Part shown: positions 1 to 7,007 of the stretch, one piece after another
Layout: each line of letters begins with the position of its first letter
Numbering within the stretch: the stretch's first letter is position 1
NCBI GenBank assembly: GCA_030148625.1
Contig: JASBTC010000256.1
Span: 1 to 8,904, forward strand
Length of the DNA stretch: 8,904 nucleotides
Origin: Sphingobium sp.
GTDB taxonomy: Bacteria; Pseudomonadota; Alphaproteobacteria; Sphingomonadales; Sphingomonadaceae
Direction of reading: 5' to 3'
Program-made: the position numbers and the translations under genes
Notes under the pieces: generated by a model
What the model was told of the DNA's origin: nothing
Databases searched by the model: none
Seen by the model: only the letters and a program-made list of their open reading frames with translations

Positions 1-1
1 C

Positions 2-994
2 CAGATCGACGCGAAGCTGAAGACCGACGAATTTCGCCCGCGCGCGCTGTTCGAGCGGTTCGGGATCGAGTTGCTGGCGACCACCGAAGATCCGCTCGAC
101 GATCTGCGCCATCACCGCGCGATCGCGGCGAGCGGGTGGAAAGGCCGGGTCGTCACCGCCTTCCGTCCCGACAACGTCACTGACCCCGAGCATCCGCGCT
201 TCCGCGAGGCGCTGCCCGAACTGGGCCGCATCACCGGCGAGGACGTGACCACCTGGGACGGCTATCTCGCCGCGCTGCGCAACCGTCGCCGCTACTTCAT
301 CGAACATGGCGGCTGCACCTCGACCGACCATGGCCATCCGACCGCGCATACCGAGAATCTGCCGCAGGAAGAGGCGGCGGCATTGTTCGGCAAGATCGTC
401 CGCGGTGAGGGCGACGCGAACGACGCCGAGCGCTTCCGCGGGCAGATGCTGACCGAGATGGCACGGATGAGCCTGGACGACGGCCTCGTCATGCAGATCC
501 ATCCCGGCGCGCTGCGCAGCCAGAACCCGGCGGTGACCAACGTGTTCGGCGAGGCCAAGGGCGACGATTGGCCCTCGCGCACCGAGTACGTCAATGCGCT
601 GAAGCCACTGCTCAACGCCTATGGCAATGAGCGCAACCTGACGATCATCCTGTTCACCCTCGACGAGAGCAATTACGCGCGGGAGATCGCGCCGCTGGCC
701 GGCCATTACCCGGCGCTGCGCATCGGCCCGGCCTGGTGGTTCCACGACAGCCCCGAGGGGATGCGCCGCTTTCGCGAGCAGGTGACCGAGACCGGCGGCT
801 TCTACAATACGGTCGGGTTCAACGACGACACCCGCGCCTTCCTGTCGATCCCGTCGCGGCACGACATGAGCCGCCGCGTCGATTGTTCCTTCCTCGCCCG
901 CCTTGTCGCCGAGCACCGGCTGGAGAAGGACGAGGCGTTCGCGGTCGCGCAGGACCTGGCGTATAATCTGGTGCGGCAGGCCTATCGGCTGTGA
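2..994 (+). CDS. uxaC: Glucuronate isomerase (uronate isomerase), 3' part; 5' end outside window
   Basis: UxaC interconverts D-glucuronate and D-fructuronate, and D-galacturonate and D-tagaturonate, in the cytoplasm; this is the entry step of uronic acid catabolism. The frame is open from base 2 to the TGA at 992-994, giving 330 residues of a protein usually near 470, so about 140 N-terminal residues lie outside the window. The TTG at 71 is not a start, because recognisable family sequence (FERFGIELLATTEDPLDDL) runs through it. Family signatures follow in order: a TTEDPLDDL block, an FRPD block, STDHG, MQIHPGALR, GPAWWFHDSPEGM, and GFNDDTRAFLSIPSRHD near the C-terminus. It converges on the GH28 gene, with a two-hairpin repeat between them. 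As the only cytoplasmic uronate enzyme visible, it indicates that the released sugars of this locus include uronic acids. Identification is secure from motifs; substrate preference cannot be read from the sequence. Confidence 0.95.
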   Translation, partial: QIDAKLKTDEFRPRALFERFGIELLATTEDPLDDLRHHRAIAASGWKGRVVTAFRPDNVTDPEHPRFREALPELGRITGEDVTTWDGYLAALRNRRRYFIEHGGCTSTDHGHPTAHTENLPQEEAAALFGKIVRGEGDANDAERFRGQMLTEMARMSLDDGLVMQIHPGALRSQNPAVTNVFGEAKGDDWPSRTEYVNALKPLLNAYGNERNLTIILFTLDESNYAREIAPLAGHYPALRIGPAWWFHDSPEGMRRFREQVTETGGFYNTVGFNDDTRAFLSIPSRHDMSRRVDCSFLARLVAEHRLEKDEAFAVAQDLAYNLVRQAYRL

Positions 995-1004
995 CTTTGT
1001 TATG

Positions 1005-1085
1005 CGTCATCCCAGCGAAAGCTGGGATCTACCGAGGTGAGCGAACGACTTACGGCACGAGACCCCAGCTTTCGCTGGGGTGACG
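1005..1085. repeat. REP-like pair of inverted hairpins between convergent genes
   Basis: Two 26-base units, 1005-1030 and 1060-1085, are inverted copies of each other with 24 of 26 positions matching. Each unit is itself a perfect 8-bp hairpin: ATCCCAGC-GAAA-GCTGGGAT at 1009-1028 and ACCCCAGC-TTTC-GCTGGGGT at 1062-1081. The first has a GNRA-type tetraloop when read as RNA. The element fills nearly all of the gap between the uxaC stop (994) and the GH28 stop (1096-1098), so it may act as a two-way transcription end or 3' stabiliser. Similar GC-rich repeats are frequent between genes of sphingomonads; that is recalled knowledge and was not searched. Confidence 0.8.
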
Positions 1086-1095
1086 ATTGCAAATC

Positions 1096-2466
1096 TCAGG
1101 TCACGATTTCGCCCGGCGCGCCGTTCACGCGGACATTCTCCATGCGGATGTTGCTTGTGTCGCGGGCGATCAGCTTGTTGCGCTCGCCGCCGTCGGTCAG
1201 GCGCACGTCGATATCCTTGAGCAGGAAGTCTGAGATCGCCGTCGTCGGGTTGCCCGAGATGTTGCCGAAGCGGCGGGTGGTGCCGGTCACATCCTCGATC
1301 ACCACGTCGCGGATGATCGCGCCGGGCATGCGCGGCTCGACCCGGGTGCCGTGGGTGAGGCGGGCATTGACGATCAGGCCGACCGCGGGGTCGCTCTCGC
1401 TGAAATTGGGCTTGCCATAGCCGTGGAACACCTCGCCATTGTGCCATTGGCCACTGCCATAGGGCGTCGGCGCCTCGGCGAGGCGGACGCCCTTGACGCG
1501 CAACTTCTCATAAACCTGTCCCGGCGTGTCGGGACGCACCTTGAATCGGATCGTCGGGATGTCGCCGACATTGGTGATCCGCTCCACCCGCACGTCGCGC
1601 ACCACCGTCGCGTTGCTGCCATAGGTGACGCAGCCCAGGCCATGTTCGAACACGCAGTCATGGATGTGGATGCGCTCGACCGGGGGCGCTTCCTTGTAGG
1701 CCGCGGCGCCCGGACCCTGCGTGCCCTTGAGCGCGATGCAGTCGTCATCGACCGAGAAGCGGCAGCGGCGCACGACGATGTCCTGACAGCTGTCTAGGTC
1801 GATCGCGTCCGAGCTGGGCGCGCGGATCTCGTGCGGCACCTCGAAGCTGCAATCCTCGATCACCGAGCGGCGGCAGCGATACATGTGCAGGTTCCAGAAG
1901 GCGGCGTCCTTGAAGGTCACGCCGCTGACCAGCACGTCGTCGCAATCCTCGATCGAGCAGAGCTGGGGGAAGTGATAGACGACCTTCACCCCCTGAACGC
2001 TTTCCTCCGGCGCGTTGAAGAACATCCGCCAGAACGGGTCGCCGCCGCCGTCGATCGTGCCCGGGCCGACGATGCGCAGCCCGTGGTTATGCTGCGCGTT
2101 GATCAGGCCGAGGCGCAGCGCCTCCGGAAACGCCTCGACAAAGCGGCGCAGGACGAGCGGATAGTCGGAGAGGTTGGGGGAGCCGCGCAGCACAGCGCCC
2201 TTGCGCAGCTCGAGTCCGACCCCCGGTTTGAGCCAGATCGACCCGCTGACGAACACGCCGGCCGGGACGGCGATCATTCCGCCGCCTGCCTTGGCGCAGG
2301 CGTCGATCGCATTCTGGATCGCGCGCGTGTTCATGGTCCGCCCGTCGCCGATCGCGCCATGGCTGCGGATGTCGACGACGCGGCCGCGCGCGAAGGCCGG
2401 AGCAGCAGGCAAGGCCAGCAGCCCGAGCGCTGTTCCATGCGTCAGGAAATCCCGGCGTGTTCCCAT
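1096..2466 (-). CDS. GH28 (polygalacturonase-family) glycosidase with Tat-type signal
   Basis: This is a right-handed beta-helix glycoside hydrolase of 456 residues. GH28 enzymes invert the anomeric centre while hydrolysing alpha-galacturonosyl linkages in pectin or rhamnogalacturonan. The N-terminus carries TRRDFL (residues 3-8) and a hydrophobic stretch ending AAPAFA near 26, a twin-arginine-type export signal. The mature protein opens with the typical VDIRSHGAIGDG and NTRAIQNAID blocks. Catalytic motifs are recognisable but divergent: SSDAID (Asp220, Asp223) where NTDGID is usual, VDDDCIAL (Asp241-Asp242), EHG (His275) in place of GHG, and RFK (Arg307-Lys309) in place of RIK. All three acidic positions are kept, so it should be active. 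The start at 2464-2466 is backed by GAGGGGAG six bases upstream. It is transcribed away from the TonB receptor across a shared control region. Exo- or endo-action and exact substrate are unknown. Confidence 0.9.
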   Translation of the reverse strand: MGTRRDFLTHGTALGLLALPAAPAFARGRVVDIRSHGAIGDGRTMNTRAIQNAIDACAKAGGGMIAVPAGVFVSGSIWLKPGVGLELRKGAVLRGSPNLSDYPLVLRRFVEAFPEALRLGLINAQHNHGLRIVGPGTIDGGGDPFWRMFFNAPEESVQGVKVVYHFPQLCSIEDCDDVLVSGVTFKDAAFWNLHMYRCRRSVIEDCSFEVPHEIRAPSSDAIDLDSCQDIVVRRCRFSVDDDCIALKGTQGPGAAAYKEAPPVERIHIHDCVFEHGLGCVTYGSNATVVRDVRVERITNVGDIPTIRFKVRPDTPGQVYEKLRVKGVRLAEAPTPYGSGQWHNGEVFHGYGKPNFSESDPAVGLIVNARLTHGTRVEPRMPGAIIRDVVIEDVTGTTRRFGNISGNPTTAISDFLLKDIDVRLTDGGERNKLIARDTSNIRMENVRVNGAPGEIVT

Positions 2467-2528
2467 TTCTGGCTCCCCTCTCGATCGGTTCTAATCAGTT
2501 CGGCGTGATCGGCCACATGATTCATCAC

Positions 2529-2556
2529 TTGTCATACAAGCATATCTGTCTTACAG
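2529..2556. promoter_or_regulatory. Two tandem 11-bp dyads, putative GntR/FadR-type operator
   Basis: TTGTCATACAA (2529-2539) and CTGTCTTACAG (2546-2556) are both perfect TGT-N3-ACA dyads with matching outer bases. Their centres are 17 bp apart, in the gap between the divergent GH28 and TonB-receptor genes. FadR-family GntR regulators bind sites of the same geometry (TGGT-N3-ACCA), and several members of that family sense uronates. A third copy lies at 8296-8306 in the other divergent control region. The dyads are seen directly; the regulator assignment is inference, and no regulator gene is present in the window. Confidence 0.6.
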
Positions 2557-2558
2557 GT

Positions 2559-2568
2559 TTGACGTCAA
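2559..2568. promoter_or_regulatory. 10-bp palindrome TTGACGTCAA upstream of the TonB receptor
   Basis: TTGAC-GTCAA is a perfect palindrome starting two bases after the second dyad of the tandem pair and 34 bases before the receptor ATG. It could be a further protein-binding site. Its TTGACG could also serve as a -35 box, but I see no convincing -10 at 16-18 bp downstream (the 17-bp position reads CTGCAA). It could have arisen by chance. Confidence 0.35.
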
Positions 2569-2602
2569 GCAAGCTGGAAAGCTGCAAACTGGGGAGGTTT
2601 GA

Positions 2603-5521
2603 ATGGCGAGCAGGTTTCGGAATCGCGGATTGAATCCGTCGGTCGTCGCATTGGCGGTCGGCCTGTCCTGGGTGGCTCCGGTTGCGGCGCAGGAAGCGTC
2701 CACGCCGCCCGCGCAGGAGACCAACGACGAGGTGATGGACGTCACCGTCACCGGGTTTCGCGGATCGCTCGAAAAGTCGCTTCAGACGAAGCGCAACGAG
2801 ACAGGTGTGGTCGATTCGATCTCGGCGGAAGATGTCGGCAAGTTCCCCGACTCGAACCTCGCCGAATCGATGCAGCGCCTGCCGGGCGTCGCACTCGCTC
2901 GTGGCGACGGCGGCGAAGGCAAGACGATCTCGGTCCGCGGCCTGGGCGCCCAGTTCACCCGCGTGCGCCTCAACGGCATGCAGGGCTCGAGCGGGACCAA
3001 CACGTCGGATATCCGCGCCGGCTTCAATACCTCGCGCTCGTTCGACTTCAGCACGTTCGCGTCGGAGCTGTTCAGCGAACTGACCGTGCGCAAGACCTAT
3101 TCGGCGGATGTCGACGAAGGCTCGCTTGGCGCGACGGTCGATCTCACCACGCCGCGCCCATTGTCTTATGCAGACGACTTCACCTTCGCGGCCAGCGCAC
3201 AGGGTACCTATGACGATCTGCGCGGCAAGGTCAGTCCGCGCGTGACCGGCCTCGTCTCCAAGAAGTTCCTCGACGGCACTTTCGGCATCGCAGCGTCGAT
3301 CGCCTATACCAAGCGCTATACCCGCGAAGAGGCGTGGTCGGCGGTCGAGATGTATCGCGGCACCCAGCAGGGCGGGTTCTGTTCGCCCGTCGGTTATCCG
3401 ACGCAGAACCCGGCGAACACAGTCACCATCGGCACCGACGCGCTGAACTGCGCTACCGGCATGCCGCGCCTGCCCGGCACGGCCGAGAACATCGCCAATT
3501 ACGAGACTGCGCGTAACGCGTTCATCTATCGCAGTCCGCGCTGGCTGCGGTCGGATCAGGACTATTCGCGGCTCGGCGCGACGGTCACGCTGGAGGCAGA
3601 GCCGGCCGAGGGCACCAAGTTCGCGCTGGATGGCCTCTATAGCTGGTATGACGTGACACGGCGGGATTACAGTTTCGCCGCCAACTCGTTCGCGCGTGGG
3701 CTCAACAATCACGGCCAGCCAGTGACCTCTGTCACCGATATCGTGACCGATTCGCTGGGCAGCACGCTGTACGGTCAGTTCAACGGCATCGACATCTCGA
3801 ACGATGTCGCGCTGCGGAAATACACGAGCACCTTCCGCCAGATCAACGCGCGCTTCTCGCAGGAGCTGGGGAAGCTGACGATCGACGCCTATGCCGGCCT
3901 GTCGCTCTCGACGATGCACAATCCGGTTTCGACGCAGATCAGCTTCTTCGCCAACGACGTCAACAACTTCTCCTACGACTTCCGCGGTGGCGGCAACATC
4001 CCGGTGATCAACTGGGGCTTCGATACCACCAACGCGGCGAATTATCTGTTCTCACCGAGCCTTGTGGTAGCCAACCCTGCGGGCGGTAACATCACGATCT
4101 TCCGCAACCTGCTGAACAAGGGCGACAACAAGGACGAAACCGAAAACCTGACGACCGAGTTCAATGCGACCTATGCGTTGACCGAGGCGTTCAAGGTGCG
4201 CGCCGGCGTCCAGTATCGCGAGAGCAATTATAAACGCTACACGCGCAGCCGCGCCGGCAACGTCACCACCGGCGCACTGCCCGCCGGCACCTCGATGGCC
4301 TCGGTCATGACGCTGATCGACAACTTCGGATCGTCGATGCCCGGCGATGTCGGCGGATCCTGGCTGGCGCCGGACTATGATGCGATCGATGCGTTGATCA
4401 ATTTCACCAACGACGACACCGGTCTCTATGCGCTCGCACCGATCCCGGCGCGCGACACGCTGAGCGAGAAGGTGACCGGCGCTTACGGCATGGTCGAGTT
4501 CGATGCCGATATCGGCGTACGGGTGCGCGGCAATGTCGGCGTGCGCTACGTCCACACCAACCAGAGCGGGCTCGGCGCAGTCGCCGGCGTCGCGCGCACC
4601 CTGACGCGCGAATATGACGATTGGCTGCCCTCGGCGACGGTCACGATGGATCTGACCGACCAGCTGATTCTCCGCTTTGCGGCGGCAAAGGTGATGGCGC
4701 GCGCAGAACTCAACCATATCCTGCCGGCCGGCGTGAACATCGCGCTCAATACGCGTACCATCTCGGGCCCGAACTTCTACCTCGACCCGATCCGGGCCAA
4801 GACCGTCGATGCCAGCCTTGAATATTATTTCGGGCGGCGCGGGCTGATTTCGGTCGGCGGCTTCTACAAGGATATCGACAGCTATATTCAGGCGATCTCG
4901 GAATCGATGCCGTACAGCCAGACGGGTCTGCCGCTGTCGCTGATCGAAGGGTCGGGCAACACGGCGGCGACCGAATTCACCGTCAGCAGCCGGCAGAACA
5001 CGCCGGGCGGTCCGCTCAAGGGTATTGAGGTCAACGTTCAGACCGGGTTCGAATTCCTGGGCGATACCTTCCGTAACTTCGGCATGCTGGCGAACTACAC
5101 GTTCGTGGACTCGGAGATCGTCTATTGTGTGAGCACCGCCGGTCCCTGCACCGGCACCAATGCCATCGTCCGCGATCTGGTGAACCTGTCGAAGCATGCG
5201 GCGAGCGGGACGCTGTACTATGAAGACAGCAAGTTCAGCATTCGCGGTACCGCGACCTACCGCGACAAGTATCTGCTGACCGTGCCGACGTCGCGCATTG
5301 ATCGGACGACGGGCGTGAACGACGTGCAGGGCGCGAAATCGACGATCTTCGTCGATCTCGCCGCATCCTATCAGCTCACGCCGCAAATCCAGCTGCGCCT
5401 CGAAGCGCAGAACATCACCAACGAGGCGCTGGAATATTATTACGACTCGGTTCGCCAGGATCCCTACTACACGGGCTTCACCGGGCGGAAGTTCAGCGCC
5501 GGCGTCGCGTTCAAATTCTGA
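2603..5521 (+). CDS. TonB-dependent outer-membrane receptor, carbohydrate type
   Basis: This 972-residue receptor should bring oligosaccharides across the outer membrane using TonB-ExbBD energy. A cleavable signal peptide ends near residue 29 (core VVALAVGLSWVAPVAA). A TonB-box-like stretch follows (EVMDVTVTG, 43-51). The plug contains FPDSNLAESMQRLPGVA (81-97), the SVRGLG block near 110-115, and VRLNGMQ (121-127). The rest is an amphipathic beta-barrel ending in the expected aromatic residue (VAFKF). Length and plug sequence fit the large receptor subfamily common in Caulobacter, Sphingomonas and Xanthomonas, which works without SusD. The only four cysteines I found form two close pairs, 260/283 and 842/849, probably disulphides in surface loops. 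GGGGAGG at 2591-2597 supports the start. The gene leads the TBDR-GH29 strand and is divergent from GH28, sharing the dyad-containing control region. The ligand is inferred from neighbours to be a uronic acid- and fucose-bearing oligosaccharide. Confidence 0.95.
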   Translation: MASRFRNRGLNPSVVALAVGLSWVAPVAAQEASTPPAQETNDEVMDVTVTGFRGSLEKSLQTKRNETGVVDSISAEDVGKFPDSNLAESMQRLPGVALARGDGGEGKTISVRGLGAQFTRVRLNGMQGSSGTNTSDIRAGFNTSRSFDFSTFASELFSELTVRKTYSADVDEGSLGATVDLTTPRPLSYADDFTFAASAQGTYDDLRGKVSPRVTGLVSKKFLDGTFGIAASIAYTKRYTREEAWSAVEMYRGTQQGGFCSPVGYPTQNPANTVTIGTDALNCATGMPRLPGTAENIANYETARNAFIYRSPRWLRSDQDYSRLGATVTLEAEPAEGTKFALDGLYSWYDVTRRDYSFAANSFARGLNNHGQPVTSVTDIVTDSLGSTLYGQFNGIDISNDVALRKYTSTFRQINARFSQELGKLTIDAYAGLSLSTMHNPVSTQISFFANDVNNFSYDFRGGGNIPVINWGFDTTNAANYLFSPSLVVANPAGGNITIFRNLLNKGDNKDETENLTTEFNATYALTEAFKVRAGVQYRESNYKRYTRSRAGNVTTGALPAGTSMASVMTLIDNFGSSMPGDVGGSWLAPDYDAIDALINFTNDDTGLYALAPIPARDTLSEKVTGAYGMVEFDADIGVRVRGNVGVRYVHTNQSGLGAVAGVARTLTREYDDWLPSATVTMDLTDQLILRFAAAKVMARAELNHILPAGVNIALNTRTISGPNFYLDPIRAKTVDASLEYYFGRRGLISVGGFYKDIDSYIQAISESMPYSQTGLPLSLIEGSGNTAATEFTVSSRQNTPGGPLKGIEVNVQTGFEFLGDTFRNFGMLANYTFVDSEIVYCVSTAGPCTGTNAIVRDLVNLSKHAASGTLYYEDSKFSIRGTATYRDKYLLTVPTSRIDRTTGVNDVQGAKSTIFVDLAASYQLTPQIQLRLEAQNITNEALEYYYDSVRQDPYYTGFTGRKFSAGVAFKF

Positions 5522-5543
5522 CGCAGCGCATGATCTGAACGCG

Positions 5544-5575
5544 AAGGCCCGGTCTGGCGACAGATCGGGCCTTTT
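5544..5575 (+). terminator. Rho-independent terminator after the TonB receptor
   Basis: AAGGCCCG (5544-5551) pairs perfectly with CGGGCCTT (5566-5573). TCT/AGA can extend the stem after a G-T wobble, leaving the loop GGCGAC. Four T residues (5572-5575) complete the structure. It starts 23 bases after the receptor stop and ends 22 bases before the GH29 start. It could fully end the transcript, or let partial read-through give the fucosidase a lower level than the receptor. The short T-run makes partial read-through plausible. Confidence 0.75.
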
Positions 5576-5597
5576 CGCACCGGCAAGGAGTGGATGG

Positions 5598-7007
5598 ATG
5601 GACCCGATCAACCGGCGTGGTTTCCTGGGCGCGGCGGGCGGTGCGCTGCCCGTGCTGGCGTCGGCCGCCACGGCTCAGGAGCAGGACGGCGGCAGCGCCC
5701 GGACGGTAAAGGCGACGCTCGCCTATCAGGAGGAGAGCCGCCTGCGCCGCATGAAATGGTGGCACGACGCCAAGTTCGGGATGTTCATCCATTATGGCCT
5801 CTACTCGATCATCGGGCATCAGGAATGGGTGATGGAATCGGAAGGGATTCCGATCCCCGACTATGAACGGCTGGCGGTCAGGTTCATGCCCAAACCCGGG
5901 GCCGCGCGCGAATGGGCGCGCCTCGCCAAGCGCGCGGGGCAGAAATACATGGTGCTGACGACGAAGCACCACGAAGGCTTCTGCCTGTGGGACACGGCGA
6001 CGACCGACTATAATGCGGCGAAGCAGGGCGCCAGGCGCGACATCGTGCGCGAATTCGTCGCGGCGGCGCGCGCCGAGGGGCTTGGGGTCGGCCTCTATTT
6101 CTCGCTGATGGACTGGCACCACCCCGATGGCGCGCGGTGCAAGGACGATGCGGCCGCGCGCGAACGTTTCGTCGCCTATACCCACGCGCAGATCCGCGAG
6201 CTGCTGACCAATTACGGCAAGATCGACATCCTGTGGTATGATGTCGACTGGCCGCTGAGCGCGGAGCAATGGCGCGCCGACGCGATGAACCGCATGGTGT
6301 TCGCGCTTCAGCCCGGCATCATCGTCAACAACCGCAATGGCCTCGACGGCGATTTCGCAACGCCCGAGCATCGCATCACGGCGGCGGATCGCGCCTGGGA
6401 ATCCTGCGCGACGATGAACTATGGCTGGGGCTATCAGCGCACCGACGAGGAATGGAAGCCCGCGCGGCGGATCGTCAACGACCTGACGCTGTGCGTGCAG
6501 CAGGGCGGGAACTACCTGCTCAACATCGGCCCGGAAGCCGACGGATCGGTGCCGCGTGGGTCGATCGACACGCTCGAGCAGGTGGGGGCGTGGCTGCGCA
6601 CCAATGGCGCCGCGATCTACGACTCGGACGGTCGTGCCGCGGGGGCATTCGGCAACTACACCAATTTCACCAAGGCGAAGGACAAGCTCTACGTCCATGT
6701 CTATTTCTGGCCGTCGAAGAGCCCGGCGGCGCAGATGCTGGACGTGTTGCGACCCGAGACCGTGGTCGCGGTCGGCGGCGTGCGGAGCAAGGTCCTGTCG
6801 GCACGCCTGCTCAAGACCGGGCAGCCGGTGCGTTTCACGCAGGATGCGATCGCGCTGCGGCTGACCGGGCTTCCCGATGAAGCGCCGGACGATCCGACGA
6901 CGGTGATCGAGCTGACGTGCGAGGGTACGCCCTATGTCCGCCACCATCTGATCCGGCCCGAATGGCCGCGTTATGGCGTCAATATCGGAGGCCAGCGCAG
7001 CAGCTAG
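5598..7007 (+). CDS. GH29 alpha-L-fucosidase with Tat-type signal
   Basis: A retaining alpha-L-fucosidase of 469 residues, expected to remove terminal fucose from imported oligosaccharides in the periplasm. NRRGFL (5-10), a small hydrophobic stretch and ASAATAQ (21-27) form a twin-arginine-type signal. GH29 hallmarks run in order: HDAKFGMFIHYGLYS (56-70, His65), TTKHHEGFCLWDT (121-133, His124-His125 and Trp131), GVGLYFSLMDWHHPD (163-177), ILWYDVDW (211-218) with the expected nucleophile Asp215, WESC (267-270), and GGNYLLNIGPEADG (303-316). The length covers the catalytic barrel plus a small C-terminal beta domain, with no appended carbohydrate-binding module. AAGGAG at 5585-5590, seven bases upstream, favours the ATG at 5598 over the out-of-frame ATG at 5594. 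A terminator hairpin separates it from the receptor. Its TAG overlaps the stop of the convergent CE15 gene. The acid/base residue varies within GH29 and cannot be named safely here. Confidence 0.93.
   Translation: MDPINRRGFLGAAGGALPVLASAATAQEQDGGSARTVKATLAYQEESRLRRMKWWHDAKFGMFIHYGLYSIIGHQEWVMESEGIPIPDYERLAVRFMPKPGAAREWARLAKRAGQKYMVLTTKHHEGFCLWDTATTDYNAAKQGARRDIVREFVAAARAEGLGVGLYFSLMDWHHPDGARCKDDAAARERFVAYTHAQIRELLTNYGKIDILWYDVDWPLSAEQWRADAMNRMVFALQPGIIVNNRNGLDGDFATPEHRITAADRAWESCATMNYGWGYQRTDEEWKPARRIVNDLTLCVQQGGNYLLNIGPEADGSVPRGSIDTLEQVGAWLRTNGAAIYDSDGRAAGAFGNYTNFTKAKDKLYVHVYFWPSKSPAAQMLDVLRPETVVAVGGVRSKVLSARLLKTGQPVRFTQDAIALRLTGLPDEAPDDPTTVIELTCEGTPYVRHHLIRPEWPRYGVNIGGQRSS

Noticed and set aside
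1007..1447. Minus-strand frame reading through the hairpin repeat next to GH28
   Set aside because: It overlaps the GH28 gene out of frame and its C-terminus is simply the translated repeat (TPAKAGVS), a known type of false gene call.
2518..2526. Short palindrome ATGATTCAT beside the tandem dyads
   Set aside because: Four-base arms are too short to separate from chance, and no counterpart is seen in the other control region.
2525..3919. Minus-strand open frame of 464 codons over the start of the receptor and its control region
   Set aside because: It would run through the divergent control region and has no recognisable motif; composition is typical of antisense frames here.
4052..5671. Long minus-strand open frame (539 codons) opposite the TonB receptor
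   Set aside because: It lies wholly over a strongly recognisable receptor, has a low-complexity, Arg/Ala/Gly/Asp-rich composition with no family motif, and is the expected antisense artefact of high-GC coding DNA.
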